From Magnetococcales bacterium (lineage in GTDB: Bacteria; Pseudomonadota; Magnetococcia; Magnetococcales; UBA8363), in NCBI GenBank assembly GCA_002753515.1, contig PEAK01000003.1, positions 62,001 through 126,000 on the forward strand: a stretch of DNA of 64,000 bases, written 5' to 3'. The notes below the pieces were generated by a model, which did no database searches, was not told the DNA's origin, and saw only the letters and a list, made by a program, of their open reading frames with translations. A program made the translations under genes and the position numbers. Within the stretch, counting starts at the first letter, position 1. The number at the start of each line of letters is the position of its first letter. This document shows positions 24,646 through 33,838 of this stretch, piece by piece.

Positions 24646-26400
24646 ATGATCCCATCCCCTCCACCTGCCGAGCCTCCTAAAGCGGCTTCTTCGACTTCCG
24701 AGAACAAACCCCGTCGGCTGGGTGAATTGTTGCTGGCGGGAATGATCATCACCCCCGATCAGTTGCGCATTGCCCTTCACGAACAGAAAAAGACCAAGGA
24801 ACAGTTGGGACGCATTCTGGTCAAGCTGGATCTGGTGCCCGAAGCGCTGATGCGCGACCTTTTGGGGGCGGCCCTGGGCAAGGGCAGCATTGATCTGAGT
24901 CAAAGCGACATCAATCCGGAAGCGGTGAAGATGATCCCGAAAAAGTTGGTTGAACGTTTTCGGATCATGCCGGTGGATTGGGACGAACAAAAATTGGTAT
25001 TGACGGTGGCGATGCCCAATACCCTGGATGTGGGCATATTGGATAAAATTCAGGCGCGCCTGAAGCCGGGGACCACGATCAAGCCTGTGTTGGCGGGGGA
25101 GTCGGAAATTGGTCATGCCATAGATAAATATTATGGATTTGAACTTTCCCTCGATGGGATCATGCGGGAAATTGAAACGGGTGAGGTGGATTTGGACAGT
25201 TTGGCCTCGGCGGAGGCGGGTGAGTTCAGCCATCCCATGGTGCGTCTGGTGGATTCGCTGTTGGCGGATGCCGTACGCCGGGATGCTTCTGACATTCACA
25301 TTGAACCGGAGGCGGGATTTGTGCGCATTCGTTACCGCATTGACGGGGTGATGGCGGAGATGCGCTCTTTGCATCGGGATTATCTTTCTGGATTGGTGGT
25401 GCGTTTGAAAGTGTTGAGCAAGATGAACATTGCCGAAACCCGGGCTCCCCAGGATGGACGGTTCACCTTGAGGGTGTCCAAGCGTGAGATTGATTTTCGC
25501 GTGGCTTCGCAACCCACTACGCATGGTGAAAACATTGTGTTGCGCATTCTGGATCGCAACAAGGGCATTTTACGTATGGAATATTTGGGTTTGGGTGAGC
25601 ATACCATGCTGACCCTGAAAATGATGATGGCTCAGCCCGTGGGGATTATTTTGGTGACGGGTCCGACCGGAAGTGGTAAGACGACGACGCTCTATGCGAT
25701 GCTTAATTTTTTGAACACGCCTGAAATTAATATTATGACCTTGGAAGATCCCGTAGAGTATCCCATTCAAATGATTCGGCAGACCTCGGTCAATGCAGCG
25801 GCCAATCTGGGTTTTTCCGAGGGGATTCGCTCCATATTGCGGCAGGATCCCGATGTTATCCTGGTGGGTGAAATTCGCGACTTGGATACGGCGCAGATGG
25901 CATTACGGGCGGCGATGACCGGGCACAAGGTATTTTCCACGTTGCATACCAACTCAGCATTGGGTGCCTTTCCCAGGTTGTTTGATATCGGCATCACGCC
26001 GGACACCCTTTCGGGTAATGTGACCGGGATATTGGCGCAACGGTTGGTGCGTAAACTGTGTCCGCAATGCAAGCGCCCCAGCGAACCCACATCGTTGGAA
26101 CGGTCGTTGTTGGGTGTTGGTGACCATGAAGATGTGGTCATATACCATGCCATCGGTTGCAGTGCCTGTTATGAGGTGGGATATAAAGGGCGTATTACGG
26201 TGATGGAAGCCATCCCGATTGACGATGATTTTGATAATTTGATTTCTCATCGCGCTACAAAAAGCGATTTTTCCCGAGTGGCTCACGAGAAAGGCTTGCC
26301 GTCCATGGCCGATAATGGCATGCGTCTTGTTTTGAAGGGAATCGTCAGCCTGGATGAAATCAGCCGTGTGTTGGATCTTTCATATCGTATTCAACACTGA
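24646..26400 (+). CDS. mshE: MshE assembly ATPase (GspE/PilB family)
   Basis: A 584-residue ATPase. Residues 25-180 form the N1 domain that binds the platform and, in MshE, c-di-GMP. Residues 195-584 form the ATPase core with Walker A GPTGSGKTTT (339), TLEDPVEYP, Walker B RQDPDVILVGEIRD, the His box TGHKVFSTLHTNS and a CPQC...CSAC zinc site. It powers pilin polymerisation through MshG. It ends the rightward mshM-L-N-E operon. It is close to the ATPase half of the fusion at 16013-18691, clearly a paralogue. Confidence 0.9.
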   Translation: MIPSPPPAEPPKAASSTSENKPRRLGELLLAGMIITPDQLRIALHEQKKTKEQLGRILVKLDLVPEALMRDLLGAALGKGSIDLSQSDINPEAVKMIPKKLVERFRIMPVDWDEQKLVLTVAMPNTLDVGILDKIQARLKPGTTIKPVLAGESEIGHAIDKYYGFELSLDGIMREIETGEVDLDSLASAEAGEFSHPMVRLVDSLLADAVRRDASDIHIEPEAGFVRIRYRIDGVMAEMRSLHRDYLSGLVVRLKVLSKMNIAETRAPQDGRFTLRVSKREIDFRVASQPTTHGENIVLRILDRNKGILRMEYLGLGEHTMLTLKMMMAQPVGIILVTGPTGSGKTTTLYAMLNFLNTPEINIMTLEDPVEYPIQMIRQTSVNAAANLGFSEGIRSILRQDPDVILVGEIRDLDTAQMALRAAMTGHKVFSTLHTNSALGAFPRLFDIGITPDTLSGNVTGILAQRLVRKLCPQCKRPSEPTSLERSLLGVGDHEDVVIYHAIGCSACYEVGYKGRITVMEAIPIDDDFDNLISHRATKSDFSRVAHEKGLPSMADNGMRLVLKGIVSLDEISRVLDLSYRIQH

Positions 26401-26429
26401 GTGTTGGCCGTGGCGATATGGGTCACTAT

Positions 26430-26627
26430 TAAACCGCAGCTATCTTGGAATGTGCAGTTATTGTCATCCCCGCGAATGCGGGGATCCAGAGAACCTTCCT
26501 ACTTTCCCTAACTTTCTGGATTCCCGCTTTCGCGGGAATGACACGGGAAAACTACGTATCCCGCGTTGGTTGCGGTTTAATTCAATGACGCTAGAAAACT
26601 ACGTTTCCCGTGTTGGTTGCGGTTTAA
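26430..26627. repeat. Dispersed palindromic repeat cluster
   Basis: Contains facing GTCATCCCCGCGAATGCGGGG and CCCGCTTTCGCGGGAATGAC blocks bounded by taaaccgca at 26430 and its complement tgcggttta at 26571. A 35-bp block (gaaaactacgt...ggtttaat) is then repeated at 26594-26628. A related cluster is at 56921-57140, and the same palindrome core occurs in the element at 5737-5883. It may terminate transcription downstream of mshE. Confidence 0.75.
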
Positions 26628-26641
26628 TGTAAAAAAAAGAT

Positions 26642-28150
26642 CTATTTCTTTATTGTCTGATCCGCCAACCATTGCCAATATTTTTGTAGCTGGCGTCGCC
26701 CTTTGGAATGGCGGTGGCGGGAATAAATATTGTGTTGACGATCCGTTTGCAGGCGCCAGAGAAGCCATGTGCCCAAAGTCAGGGCGATCACCGTGCTGGC
26801 CACTACCAAAATCCATAGAAAGATGGTTACGCGATTGAGGGCCTGAAAGGCAAAATTGATTTGGTATTCGCCAAGGCCGGTATTTTCCAATGGTTGCGCC
26901 AAAAAAGGCGCCATCATGTCGCAAAGGGTGTCTGCTTCCTGGTCAAAGGTTGCCATGAGCGGGTTGCCCAGTTCGGCACCACCACGGATATAGGCATCCG
27001 CCATGTGCAAGCCGAGGGAATAATACAGGTCAATGCGACGTTCCAAGGTCTTTATCAAGGGAAGTCCTTGGGAAGGGAGCGACCGGGCCGCCAAGAGTTG
27101 GCGAAAGTTGGTCAAAGAGGCATGAAATTCATCAAGATATTTTTTGGCCACACCGTAGCCGCTATCCATGCCATCCCGGGCTCGGGCGACTGAAACGGAA
27201 GTCAACCCATTTTGAATTCTTAAGATGGCACCGCGCAGTTTTTGCGCCTGATGGGCGAGCCGCGCCGGTGATGTCTTTTGGATGTGGACAAAAATCGTGT
27301 TTCTCGACTGGACAAAATTGAGATAGGATTCACGACCCATGAGGAGTTTCCACATTTTTGCCAGTGGCAGCCCGGAGAGGGAAACATGGGTCGGAAGGAA
27401 ATCGGCATCGGCACGCATCATTTCGGGGGTGGGGATGTAGGTCGCCAGTTTGTTGTCGATTGTTTCTCCCTGTTGGACAAATGAGTGCATGAGGGCATTG
27501 CCATGGAGGGGGCCTGAATTGATAAATACCTTGGCCATTTCCTGCCCTGCCTGGTAATACGCCGTGAATTCCTCACCCAGTTGGGAAAGTCTGGTATCGA
27601 TCTCTTTGCGTATGCGGTAGATATGACAGACCCTTTCCAACTGACTGGAAGCCCAGGTGAACGGCGTGGCCCTAAGTTCGTCTGCCATATTTAAAGGTTG
27701 GCTGGCGTTTTTGCCATCATTGGGGTCGAAGTGCGAATCGTTGCAGAATGAACCCAGGGATGATTCAGCGATATAATAATATTTATTAAAAATTTCTGTA
27801 ATTACAGGCAGTGCCTGTTGAAACAGAAAAGCACCTTTGTGGGCCTCTCTGAAGCCACTATCCAGGTTATTCAGGCTGCGGGTTGCGGCGATGTCGACCA
27901 GCCATTGTTCCACCTGGATGACTTGTTCCCGCATGGCCTGGGCCTGCAAGGAAAGTTCCAGATCCAGCTTGGTGGAATAGGCTTGGGTGAAATTAAGTTT
28001 TTCGCTGTTGATCTGCACCAGGTTGAGGTACGCGAGAATACCCAAAAACACGTTCAAGGCGATGGCCGTGGCGAGAACCATCCAGGGCCAGTGACCTTTC
28101 AAATTGGGATGAATGATGCTTTCGTCAGGTAATATTTTTTTATCGTGCAT
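26642..28150 (-). CDS. Two-helix membrane sensor protein without output domain
   Basis: Starts at the ATG at 28150 (502 residues). An N-terminal membrane helix (MVLATAIALNVFLGILAYL) and a C-terminal one (VTIFLWILVVASTVIALTLG) bracket a roughly 400-residue helical extracytoplasmic domain. That domain contains two related motifs, GQEMAKVFINSG...GNALM and GLHMADAYIRGG...GNPLM, so it is an internal duplication of a four-helix sensor unit of the kind seen in chemoreceptors. Only about 45 basic residues follow the second helix, so no HAMP, kinase or MCP domain is present. It might act by partner contact. Confidence 0.6.
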   Translation of the reverse strand: MHDKKILPDESIIHPNLKGHWPWMVLATAIALNVFLGILAYLNLVQINSEKLNFTQAYSTKLDLELSLQAQAMREQVIQVEQWLVDIAATRSLNNLDSGFREAHKGAFLFQQALPVITEIFNKYYYIAESSLGSFCNDSHFDPNDGKNASQPLNMADELRATPFTWASSQLERVCHIYRIRKEIDTRLSQLGEEFTAYYQAGQEMAKVFINSGPLHGNALMHSFVQQGETIDNKLATYIPTPEMMRADADFLPTHVSLSGLPLAKMWKLLMGRESYLNFVQSRNTIFVHIQKTSPARLAHQAQKLRGAILRIQNGLTSVSVARARDGMDSGYGVAKKYLDEFHASLTNFRQLLAARSLPSQGLPLIKTLERRIDLYYSLGLHMADAYIRGGAELGNPLMATFDQEADTLCDMMAPFLAQPLENTGLGEYQINFAFQALNRVTIFLWILVVASTVIALTLGTWLLWRLQTDRQHNIYSRHRHSKGRRQLQKYWQWLADQTIKK

Positions 28151-28170
28151 GGAATAAAAGTCTTCAGTTG

Positions 28171-29094
28171 TCACCGCGACTGTGGGACAACAGGTTGTGC
28201 GGGTACTGATGGCGCAGGCAATCGCATTTCCTGGATGGTGGGGGTGTGATTGCCAGTGGGTTGCAGGTTTGGTTGGTTCATCTTCATCGCAGCAAACAAC
28301 GCACCGATAACCAATGCGGTTTGTGCGACGAACATCCCTGCTGTCCATTGAATGGTGTTCATCTTGGCGGATTCAATCCTGGCGTCCATCTTTGCCAGGA
28401 TTTCAATCTTCGTGGTTTCAATTTTTCCGTCCAGTTCCTTGAAGCGGGTTTCGGCTTTGACATCCAATTCCTTAATGTCGCGCTTGATTTCGGTTTTTGT
28501 GACTTCGACTTTGGCATCCAGTTCCTTGAAGCGGGTTTCAAATTTGACATCCAGTTCTTTAATATCCCGCTTGATTTCAGCTTTTGTGACTTCGATTTTG
28601 GCATCCAGTTCTTTAATATCCCGCTTGATTTCAGCCTTTGTGACTTCGACTTTGGCATCCAGTTCCTTGAAGCGGGTTTCGGATTTGGCATCCAGTTCCT
28701 TGAAACGGGTTTCGGCTTTGACATCCAATTCCTTGAAGCGGGTTTCGGCTTTGACATCCAATTCCTTGAGGCGGGTTTCGGCTTTGACATCCAATTCCTT
28801 GAGGCGGGTTTCGGCTTTGACATCCAATTCCTTGGTGTCTCGCTTCAGGTTGGCTTCCACACTGGCCAAGTCTCGCTTCAGGTTGGCTTCCACATTGGCC
28901 AAGTCTCGCTTCAGGTTGGCTTCTATATCGGCCAAATCCCGTTTGAGCGTAACCATGTCCTGTTTGGTTGCCAGACGTTCTTCAACCAGGGCAAGAATAG
29001 CTTCAGCCTGGATTTCTGCTTGGCGTTCGTCAACACCAGCATCTCGGAGCTTTTTAACATAGGCGTGCGTGTCAAAGGCGATAGTTGTACTCAT
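28171..29094 (-). CDS. DUF1640 coiled-coil membrane protein, copy 2 (expanded)
   Basis: Starts at the ATG at 29094 (307 residues). It shares with copy 1 the DUF1640 opening (FDTHAYVKKLRDAGVDERQAE), the membrane helix (GMFVAQTALVIGALFAAM) and the proline-rich end. The coiled coil is extended by many KAETRFKELDV units encoded by 33-bp repeats. Upstream and downstream flanks match those of copy 1, so the duplication covered the whole transcription unit. It may form a long membrane-tethered rod. Function is unknown. Confidence 0.8.
   Translation of the reverse strand: MSTTIAFDTHAYVKKLRDAGVDERQAEIQAEAILALVEERLATKQDMVTLKRDLADIEANLKRDLANVEANLKRDLASVEANLKRDTKELDVKAETRLKELDVKAETRLKELDVKAETRFKELDVKAETRFKELDAKSETRFKELDAKVEVTKAEIKRDIKELDAKIEVTKAEIKRDIKELDVKFETRFKELDAKVEVTKTEIKRDIKELDVKAETRFKELDGKIETTKIEILAKMDARIESAKMNTIQWTAGMFVAQTALVIGALFAAMKMNQPNLQPTGNHTPTIQEMRLPAPSVPAQPVVPQSR
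28429..28840 (-). repeat. 33-bp coiled-coil minisatellite
   Basis: Tandem 33-bp units around gacatccaattccttgaagc encode the 11-residue repeat KAETRFKELDV. Units in the middle are more diverged (alternating with VEVTKAEIKRD-type 11-mers). An 11-residue period suits right-handed coiled coils. Confidence 0.85.
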
Positions 29095-29136
29095 GATGGC
29101 TTTTTTCCAGGCTGAATCCAACCAATTTTTACGGAT

Positions 29137-29167
29137 ATATTACCCTATATCGTCCGACACCGTCCAA
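29137..29167 (-). promoter_or_regulatory. Candidate promoter of DUF1640 copy 2
   Basis: On the minus strand TTGGAC, a 19-base spacer, then TAATAT, matching the boxes upstream of copy 1 at 11674-11704. The spacer is longer than the usual 17, so support is modest. Confidence 0.35.
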
Positions 29168-29398
29168 CCTTATTGCGATCCGGGGACCCTTGCTCTGGCT
29201 TTCTGGATGTCTGCTTGCACACGGGTTCATTGTCACGATTCTGACAGGGATGGGATCTTTTGCGGGTGATGTGGATGATGGCGTAAGGTAAGAAAAGATC
29301 AATAGACATGAAATAACAGGATACTATGCGATCACCGCCAGGATGGTTCGGCTTATGCATTATGGCAGGCATCCCAAGTGTGTCTATAGGAGCCAAAA

Positions 29399-29566
29399 AT
29401 GCCTGTGCTGAAGCTTCACAAGGATCGGGATCGTTTCCTGCTCAAGGATGGCGATACGGTTTTGATGGAGGGGATTAGTCGTCAACAGTTGTTGAAATTG
29501 TTGCCACGGCTTAAATCCAGAGGATTTATTATTGATAACGTAGCGTTTTTACTGGGAAAATTATAA
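29399..29566 (+). CDS. Small protein of 55 residues, unknown
   Basis: An ATG at 29399 preceded by AGGAG at 6 bases opens a 55-codon frame ending in TAA at 29564-29566. The product is a charged small protein with two halves: a Lys/Asp-rich start (LKLHKDRDRFLLKDGDT) and a more hydrophobic end (GFIIDNVAFLLGKL). A second ATG overlaps the stop (TAATG), but the frame that follows runs mostly antisense to rlmI and I do not trust it. The ribosome site and codon pattern make this a likely real gene; I do not recognise the family. Confidence 0.55.
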   Translation: MPVLKLHKDRDRFLLKDGDTVLMEGISRQQLLKLLPRLKSRGFIIDNVAFLLGKL

Positions 29567-29658
29567 TGAACACCGAGGCTATCCTGAACAATGGACAGAT
29601 GTTGCGTGTGAGCGAACCCAAGGGGGAGATCGGGAAACCATCACTGTTTTTTCCCAGA

Positions 29659-30855
29659 TCAATCGACAACGCACAGCAACCCTTTGAGGTAGCGTCCTTC
29701 AGGAAAGGCCAGGGCAACGGGATGATCCGCCGGTGGTCCCAGGTGACGTTGGATCATGGCGTTGCGACCGGCGTCAATGGCTGCATCGGCAACCACCTTG
29801 GCAAACAGGTCTGCCGCTACACGACCGGAGCAGGAAAAGGTCAACAGGCGACCGCCGGGAGCTAGCAGGCGAAAGGCCAGCCAATTCAGATCCTTATAGG
29901 CGCGTGCGGCCCGCATCAATCCCGCCTGGGAGTCGGCGAGCCGAGGTGGATCCAGGATGATGCAGTCGAAGGTTCGGTTTTGGTCGCGCCACTCCCGAAG
30001 TTTGTGAAAGGCATTGCCCTTGCAGTAGTCGAAGCGATCCTCCGGCAGGTGGTTCAAACGGGCATTGGCTGCGGCCTGGGACAGGAGGGTGGTGGAGGAG
30101 TCGAGGTGGGTTACGTGGCCGGCTCCTGCTGCCATGGCGTTGAGACCGAAACCACCGGAATAGGCAAAGGTGTTGAGTACCCGCTTTCCCTGACACCCTT
30201 CCCGGGCGATCAAGCGGTTGTCTTTTTGGTCCAGATAAAATCCAGTTTTGTGCCCCTGCCAGGGATCGACGGCATAGTCGAGCCCGTGTTCTCGTAATGG
30301 AATGGTCTCCGGTGGGGGGATGCCCAGGAGAGGGGCGCGAATTTCCGGCAAGCCTTCCTGGGAGCAGGCATCGCCTTCCGTGCGCTCCAACAATCCTTGG
30401 GCACCGGTCATCTCCATGAGAACGGTTGCCAGATCATGTTTCCAGGCCTGCGCCCCGGCACTGGTGAACTGTCCTACCAGCCAGTCGCCATATCGATCCA
30501 CCACCACGCCGGGCAATCCGTCCGATTCGGCGTTGATGAGACGCAGACCGGTGCATTCATTGCAGTTGTTGCCAAAGATTGCGCGGCGTTGCAGGGAAGC
30601 CTCGACCCGCTTGCGAAAAAACGACGCGTCGATGGTTTCATCGGCATGGAAACTCCATATGCGGCAGACGATTTGTGAACGATCCGCATAGGCACCATGT
30701 GCCAGGATGTTTCCCTTGGCATTAAGAATGGTAATGGTTTCCCCGGGTTGGGGTGTTCCCTCAAGGCGGGCCACAGCCCCGGAAAAAACCCACGGGTGCC
30801 GCCGCAGCAAAGATTTTTCCCGCCCCGCCTTCAAGGTTAACGTTGCTGTACTCAC
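29659..30855 (-). CDS. rlmI: 23S rRNA m5C1962 methyltransferase RlmI-like
   Basis: A 398-residue protein with a GTG start overlapping the HIT gene stop (GTGA). It has an N-terminal PUA-like domain (KSLLRRHPWVFSGAVARLEG) and a Rossmann methyltransferase domain with VLNTFAYSGGFGLNAMAAG (SAM-binding), IILDPPRLADSQ (the DPP motif) and LLTFSCSGRV with the catalytic Cys. This matches RlmI, which methylates cytosine 1962 of 23S rRNA. It is last in the murA-his operon. Confidence 0.85.
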   Translation of the reverse strand: MSTATLTLKAGREKSLLRRHPWVFSGAVARLEGTPQPGETITILNAKGNILAHGAYADRSQIVCRIWSFHADETIDASFFRKRVEASLQRRAIFGNNCNECTGLRLINAESDGLPGVVVDRYGDWLVGQFTSAGAQAWKHDLATVLMEMTGAQGLLERTEGDACSQEGLPEIRAPLLGIPPPETIPLREHGLDYAVDPWQGHKTGFYLDQKDNRLIAREGCQGKRVLNTFAYSGGFGLNAMAAGAGHVTHLDSSTTLLSQAAANARLNHLPEDRFDYCKGNAFHKLREWRDQNRTFDCIILDPPRLADSQAGLMRAARAYKDLNWLAFRLLAPGGRLLTFSCSGRVAADLFAKVVADAAIDAGRNAMIQRHLGPPADHPVALAFPEGRYLKGLLCVVD

Positions 30856-31202
30856 GCAGAAACCATACGCCCCAGGGGCTTGCCAGCTAAAATGTGGACA
30901 TGGATATGAAACACTTCCTGCCCGGCATGGGCATGGGTATTGATGATGGTGCGATAGCCGGTGTTGGCGACCCCTAATTCACGGGCACAGTGGGCGGTAC
31001 GTTCCAACAGGTGGCCGAGAATCTCCCGATCTTCCGGTTGGACCGCATCCAAACTTTCCCAGTGGTGTTTCGGTATGACCAATACATGGACCGGGGCCTG
31101 GGGATGGATATCGTGGAAAGCGAGGCAATGGTCGTCCTCGTAGACTTTCTTGGCGGGTATCTGACCGGCGATCATTTTACAAAACAGGCACGATGAGTTC
31201 AT
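30852..31202 (-). CDS. Histidine triad (HIT) family nucleotide hydrolase
   Basis: A 116-residue HinT-like protein. The opening CLFCKMIAGQIPAKKVYEDD and the catalytic triad motif HIHVHILAG near the end are diagnostic. Members hydrolyse purine nucleoside phosphoramidates. It sits between hisI and rlmI; HIT genes are often found next to hisI/hisE, where they are co-transcribed without a known biosynthetic role. Confidence 0.9.
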   Translation of the reverse strand: MNSSCLFCKMIAGQIPAKKVYEDDHCLAFHDIHPQAPVHVLVIPKHHWESLDAVQPEDREILGHLLERTAHCARELGVANTGYRTIINTHAHAGQEVFHIHVHILAGKPLGRMVSA

Positions 31203-31224
31203 GGTTACTTATTCCTTGGTGATG

Positions 31225-31617
31225 TCAGGAACGGCCATAGATTTCGTCTGGATTTTTCAATGGTTCGGCGATTTCCACCCAATTGCCGCCCTGTGCTTCA
31301 AGATAAAAGCAATTTTTTCGACCGGTGTGGCAGGCCACCCCCACCTGATCGACCAACAACAGCAAGGTATCCCGATCACAATCGGTGCGAATGGCCTTGA
31401 TTTTTTGGATATGGCCTGAAGTTTCCCCTTTTTTCCAGAACTGCCCCCGGCTGCGCGACCAATAACAGGCGACGCCGCTTAAGAGGGTCTCCTGTAACGA
31501 GGCCCGGTTCATCCAGGCCATCATCAGGATTTCACCGGTATCGTGTTGTTGCGAAATGGCGGGAATCAAACCATCCTTGTTAAATTTAAGGGTTTCCAGA
31601 TCGGGTATGGCGTTCAT
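31225..31617 (-). CDS. hisI: Phosphoribosyl-AMP cyclohydrolase
   Basis: The 130-residue HisI opens the adenine ring of phosphoribosyl-AMP in histidine synthesis. It has the signature MMAWMNRASLQETL and YWSRSRGQFWKKGETSGH, plus metal-binding cysteines in TDCDRDTLLLLVDQVGVACHTG. A GAGG site lies 6 bases before the ATG at 31617. There is no fused HisE domain, so phosphoribosyl-ATP pyrophosphatase must be encoded elsewhere. Confidence 0.95.
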   Translation of the reverse strand: MNAIPDLETLKFNKDGLIPAISQQHDTGEILMMAWMNRASLQETLLSGVACYWSRSRGQFWKKGETSGHIQKIKAIRTDCDRDTLLLLVDQVGVACHTGRKNCFYLEAQGGNWVEIAEPLKNPDEIYGRS

Positions 31618-31625
31618 GATATCCT

Positions 31626-32402
31626 CTAAAGGCGGACTTCGATACCCCGGTTTTGCAGAAACTGTTTACACTCCGGGATGGTATGTTGGCGAAAATGGAA
31701 AATGGAGGCGGCCAGGACGGCATCGGCGCCGCCCTGCTGCAAACCTTCCAGCATGTGTTGCAAGGTTCCGACCCCGCCCGAGGCGATGACGGGAATGGTG
31801 GTGGCCTGGGCAATGGCACGGGTCAAGGCGAGGTCATAGCCAATTTTGGTGCCATCCCGGTCCATGGAGGTGAGCAATATTTCCCCGGCGCCGTAGGTTT
31901 CCATGCGCTGTGCCCAATCGACGGCATCCAGTCCCGTAAGCTTTCGTCCACCATGGGTGAAGATTTGCCAGCGGATGGGTTGGCCATGGGCATCTTTTTC
32001 GACGCATTTGGCATCGATGGCGACGACGATGCACTGGGAGCCGAAGCGGCTGGAGGCTTCCTGGACGAATTCGGGGCGGAACACGGCGGCGGTGTTGATA
32101 CCCACTTTATCGGCACCGGCGTTCAACAACCGACGAATATCCTCGTTGGTGCGGATACCACCGCCGACGGTCAGGGGGATGAACACGGCTTCGGCGGTGC
32201 GGCGGACCACGTCCAGAATGGTATCCCGATTTTCGTGGGAGGCGGTGATATCGAGGAACGTCAGCTCGTCAGCTCCCTCCTGATCGTAGCGGCTGGCGGC
32301 TTCGACGGGATCGCCGGCATCGATGAGGTCTTCGAATTGTACCCCTTTGACGACGCGTCCTTCGCGGACATCGAGGCAAGGGATGATCCTTTTGGCAAGC
32401 AT
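31626..32402 (-). CDS. hisF: Imidazole glycerol phosphate synthase cyclase subunit
   Basis: Starts at the ATG at 32402 (258 residues): [20 protein letters not shown] is the standard HisF beginning. The barrel retains the catalytic aspartates in [12 protein letters not shown] and [14 protein letters not shown]. HisF joins ammonia from HisH to PRFAR, giving imidazole glycerol phosphate and AICAR. It is co-transcribed with hisA and hisH upstream. Confidence 0.95.
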   Translation of the reverse strand: MLAKRIIPCLDVREGRVVKGVQFEDLIDAGDPVEAASRYDQEGADELTFLDITASHENRDTILDVVRRTAEAVFIPLTVGGGIRTNEDIRRLLNAGADKVGINTAAVFRPEFVQEASSRFGSQCIVVAIDAKCVEKDAHGQPIRWQIFTHGGRKLTGLDAVDWAQRMETYGAGEILLTSMDRDGTKIGYDLALTRAIAQATTIPVIASGGVGTLQHMLEGLQQGGADAVLAASIFHFRQHTIPECKQFLQNRGIEVRL

Positions 32403-32448
32403 GATTCCAGGTTTCCTCCCGTTGAGGGTTTCGACCGTTGGGTGAGTG

Positions 32449-33198
32449 TTAGCGGGATTTGTGTTTGGTGATCCGCACGGCCTCGCGAAAGTCGAGCCGA
32501 CCGTCATAAATGGCCTTGCCGGTGATGACGCCGGAGATCATGCCGCCATTGGGGAAGGGTCCATGGTTGGCCAAGGCATTTTGGATATCGGTGATGCTGG
32601 CCACTCCGCCCGACAGGATGATGGGTAGTGAGACCGCCTGGGCCATGGCCACGGTTGCTGCCAGATTGCTTCCGGTGAGGGCACCATCGCGGGAGATGTC
32701 GGTGAAAATGATTTCCGCCACGCCGGCATCTTCGAACATGCGTGCCAGGGAGACGGCATCCAGGCTGGTGAGTTCCGACCATCCCTGGATAGCGACTTTG
32801 CCGTCGCGGGCGTCGATGCCAACGGAAATGCGGTTGGGAAATTGGCGGCATGCTTCATGAACCAACATGGGATTGCGACAGCTCACCGTGCCGAGGATGA
32901 CGCGAAAGATGCCCGAATCCAAAGCGGATGCGATGGTTTTTAAATCGCGGATACCACCGCCGAGTTGTACGGGGATGCTGATGGATTCGAGGATGGCACC
33001 GACGGCGACATCGTTGACACGTTCCCCGGCGAAGGCCCCATCCAGATCGACCACATGCAGGCGTTCCGCCCCCTCGCTTTGCCAACGCCGGGCCATGGCC
33101 GCAGGGTCATCGGAATAGACGGTATCTTGTTGCATATCCCCCTGAAACAGGCGGACACAGCGACCCTCTTTAAGGTCGATGGCAGGGATGACAATCAT
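32449..33198 (-). CDS. hisA: ProFAR isomerase
   Basis: A 249-residue (beta/alpha)8 enzyme with [20 protein letters not shown] and [16 protein letters not shown], which carry the two catalytic aspartates of HisA. It isomerises the ribose of ProFAR by an Amadori rearrangement. It lies 4 bp downstream of hisH. The stop is followed by a 46-bp gap before hisF, the largest gap within the his genes apart from murA-hisD. Confidence 0.95.
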   Translation of the reverse strand: MIVIPAIDLKEGRCVRLFQGDMQQDTVYSDDPAAMARRWQSEGAERLHVVDLDGAFAGERVNDVAVGAILESISIPVQLGGGIRDLKTIASALDSGIFRVILGTVSCRNPMLVHEACRQFPNRISVGIDARDGKVAIQGWSELTSLDAVSLARMFEDAGVAEIIFTDISRDGALTGSNLAATVAMAQAVSLPIILSGGVASITDIQNALANHGPFPNGGMISGVITGKAIYDGRLDFREAVRITKHKSR

Positions 33199-33202
33199 GA
33201 TC

Positions 33203-33838
33203 TTAAGGGCTCCAGGATAAGAAATTTTCCAAAATTTTCAGGCCGAGGTTTTGGCTTTTTTCGGGATGGAACTGGGTGGCGAACAGGTTGTCGCGGGCGA
33301 TGGCGGCGCAAAAGGGGATGCCGTAAACGCTGGTTCCAACGGTGCATTCCGAGTGATCGGGCAGGCCATGATAGGAATGGACGAAGTAGAAGAACGATTC
33401 CTGGGGAATTCCGGCCCACAGGGGATGCGGACGGTTTTGTCGCACCCGATTCCAACCCATGTGGGGTACCTTGAGCGTCATGGCGGAGTTGTGGGGATCG
33501 GGCATGGTTTTATCGAAGGTGACGACCTTGCCGGGAAACAGGTTCAATCCCGGGTGGATACCGAATTCATGTCCTTCGCCAAACAGGAGTTGCATGCCGA
33601 CGCAAATACCCAAAAATGGTTTGCCCGCCTGGATGTGTTGCAAGACGGGTTCGATCAGTTGCGCTTTTTCCAGGTTGTGACGGCAATCGCCAAAGGCGCC
33701 CACGCCGGGCAGGAGGATGCGGTCGGCCTGGCGGATATCTTCCGGGCGTTGGCTGACCAGCACCCGACCCCCCGATTTTTCCAGGGCTTTGGCGACCGAA
33801 CGCAGATTGCCCGATCCATAGTCAATCACGGTGATCAT
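33203..33838 (-). CDS. hisH: Imidazole glycerol phosphate synthase glutaminase subunit
   Basis: Starts at the ATG at 33838, overlapping the hisB stop by 4 bases (211 residues). The beginning [20 protein letters not shown] is typical. The class I glutaminase triad is visible as Cys in [10 protein letters not shown] and His/Glu in [12 protein letters not shown]. It provides ammonia to HisF. Confidence 0.95.
   Translation of the reverse strand: MITVIDYGSGNLRSVAKALEKSGGRVLVSQRPEDIRQADRILLPGVGAFGDCRHNLEKAQLIEPVLQHIQAGKPFLGICVGMQLLFGEGHEFGIHPGLNLFPGKVVTFDKTMPDPHNSAMTLKVPHMGWNRVRQNRPHPLWAGIPQESFFYFVHSYHGLPDHSECTVGTSVYGIPFCAAIARDNLFATQFHPEKSQNLGLKILENFLSWSP

Noticed and set aside
28246-29115. Rightward Phe/Gly-rich frame opposite DUF1640 copy 2
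   Set aside because: Repeat-driven antisense frame; the leftward gene has a recognised family N-terminus and its own start.
29566-29865. Frame beginning at the TAATG after the 55-codon gene
   Set aside because: Two thirds of it lies antisense to rlmI and the sequence looks like a reverse reading; no domain is seen.
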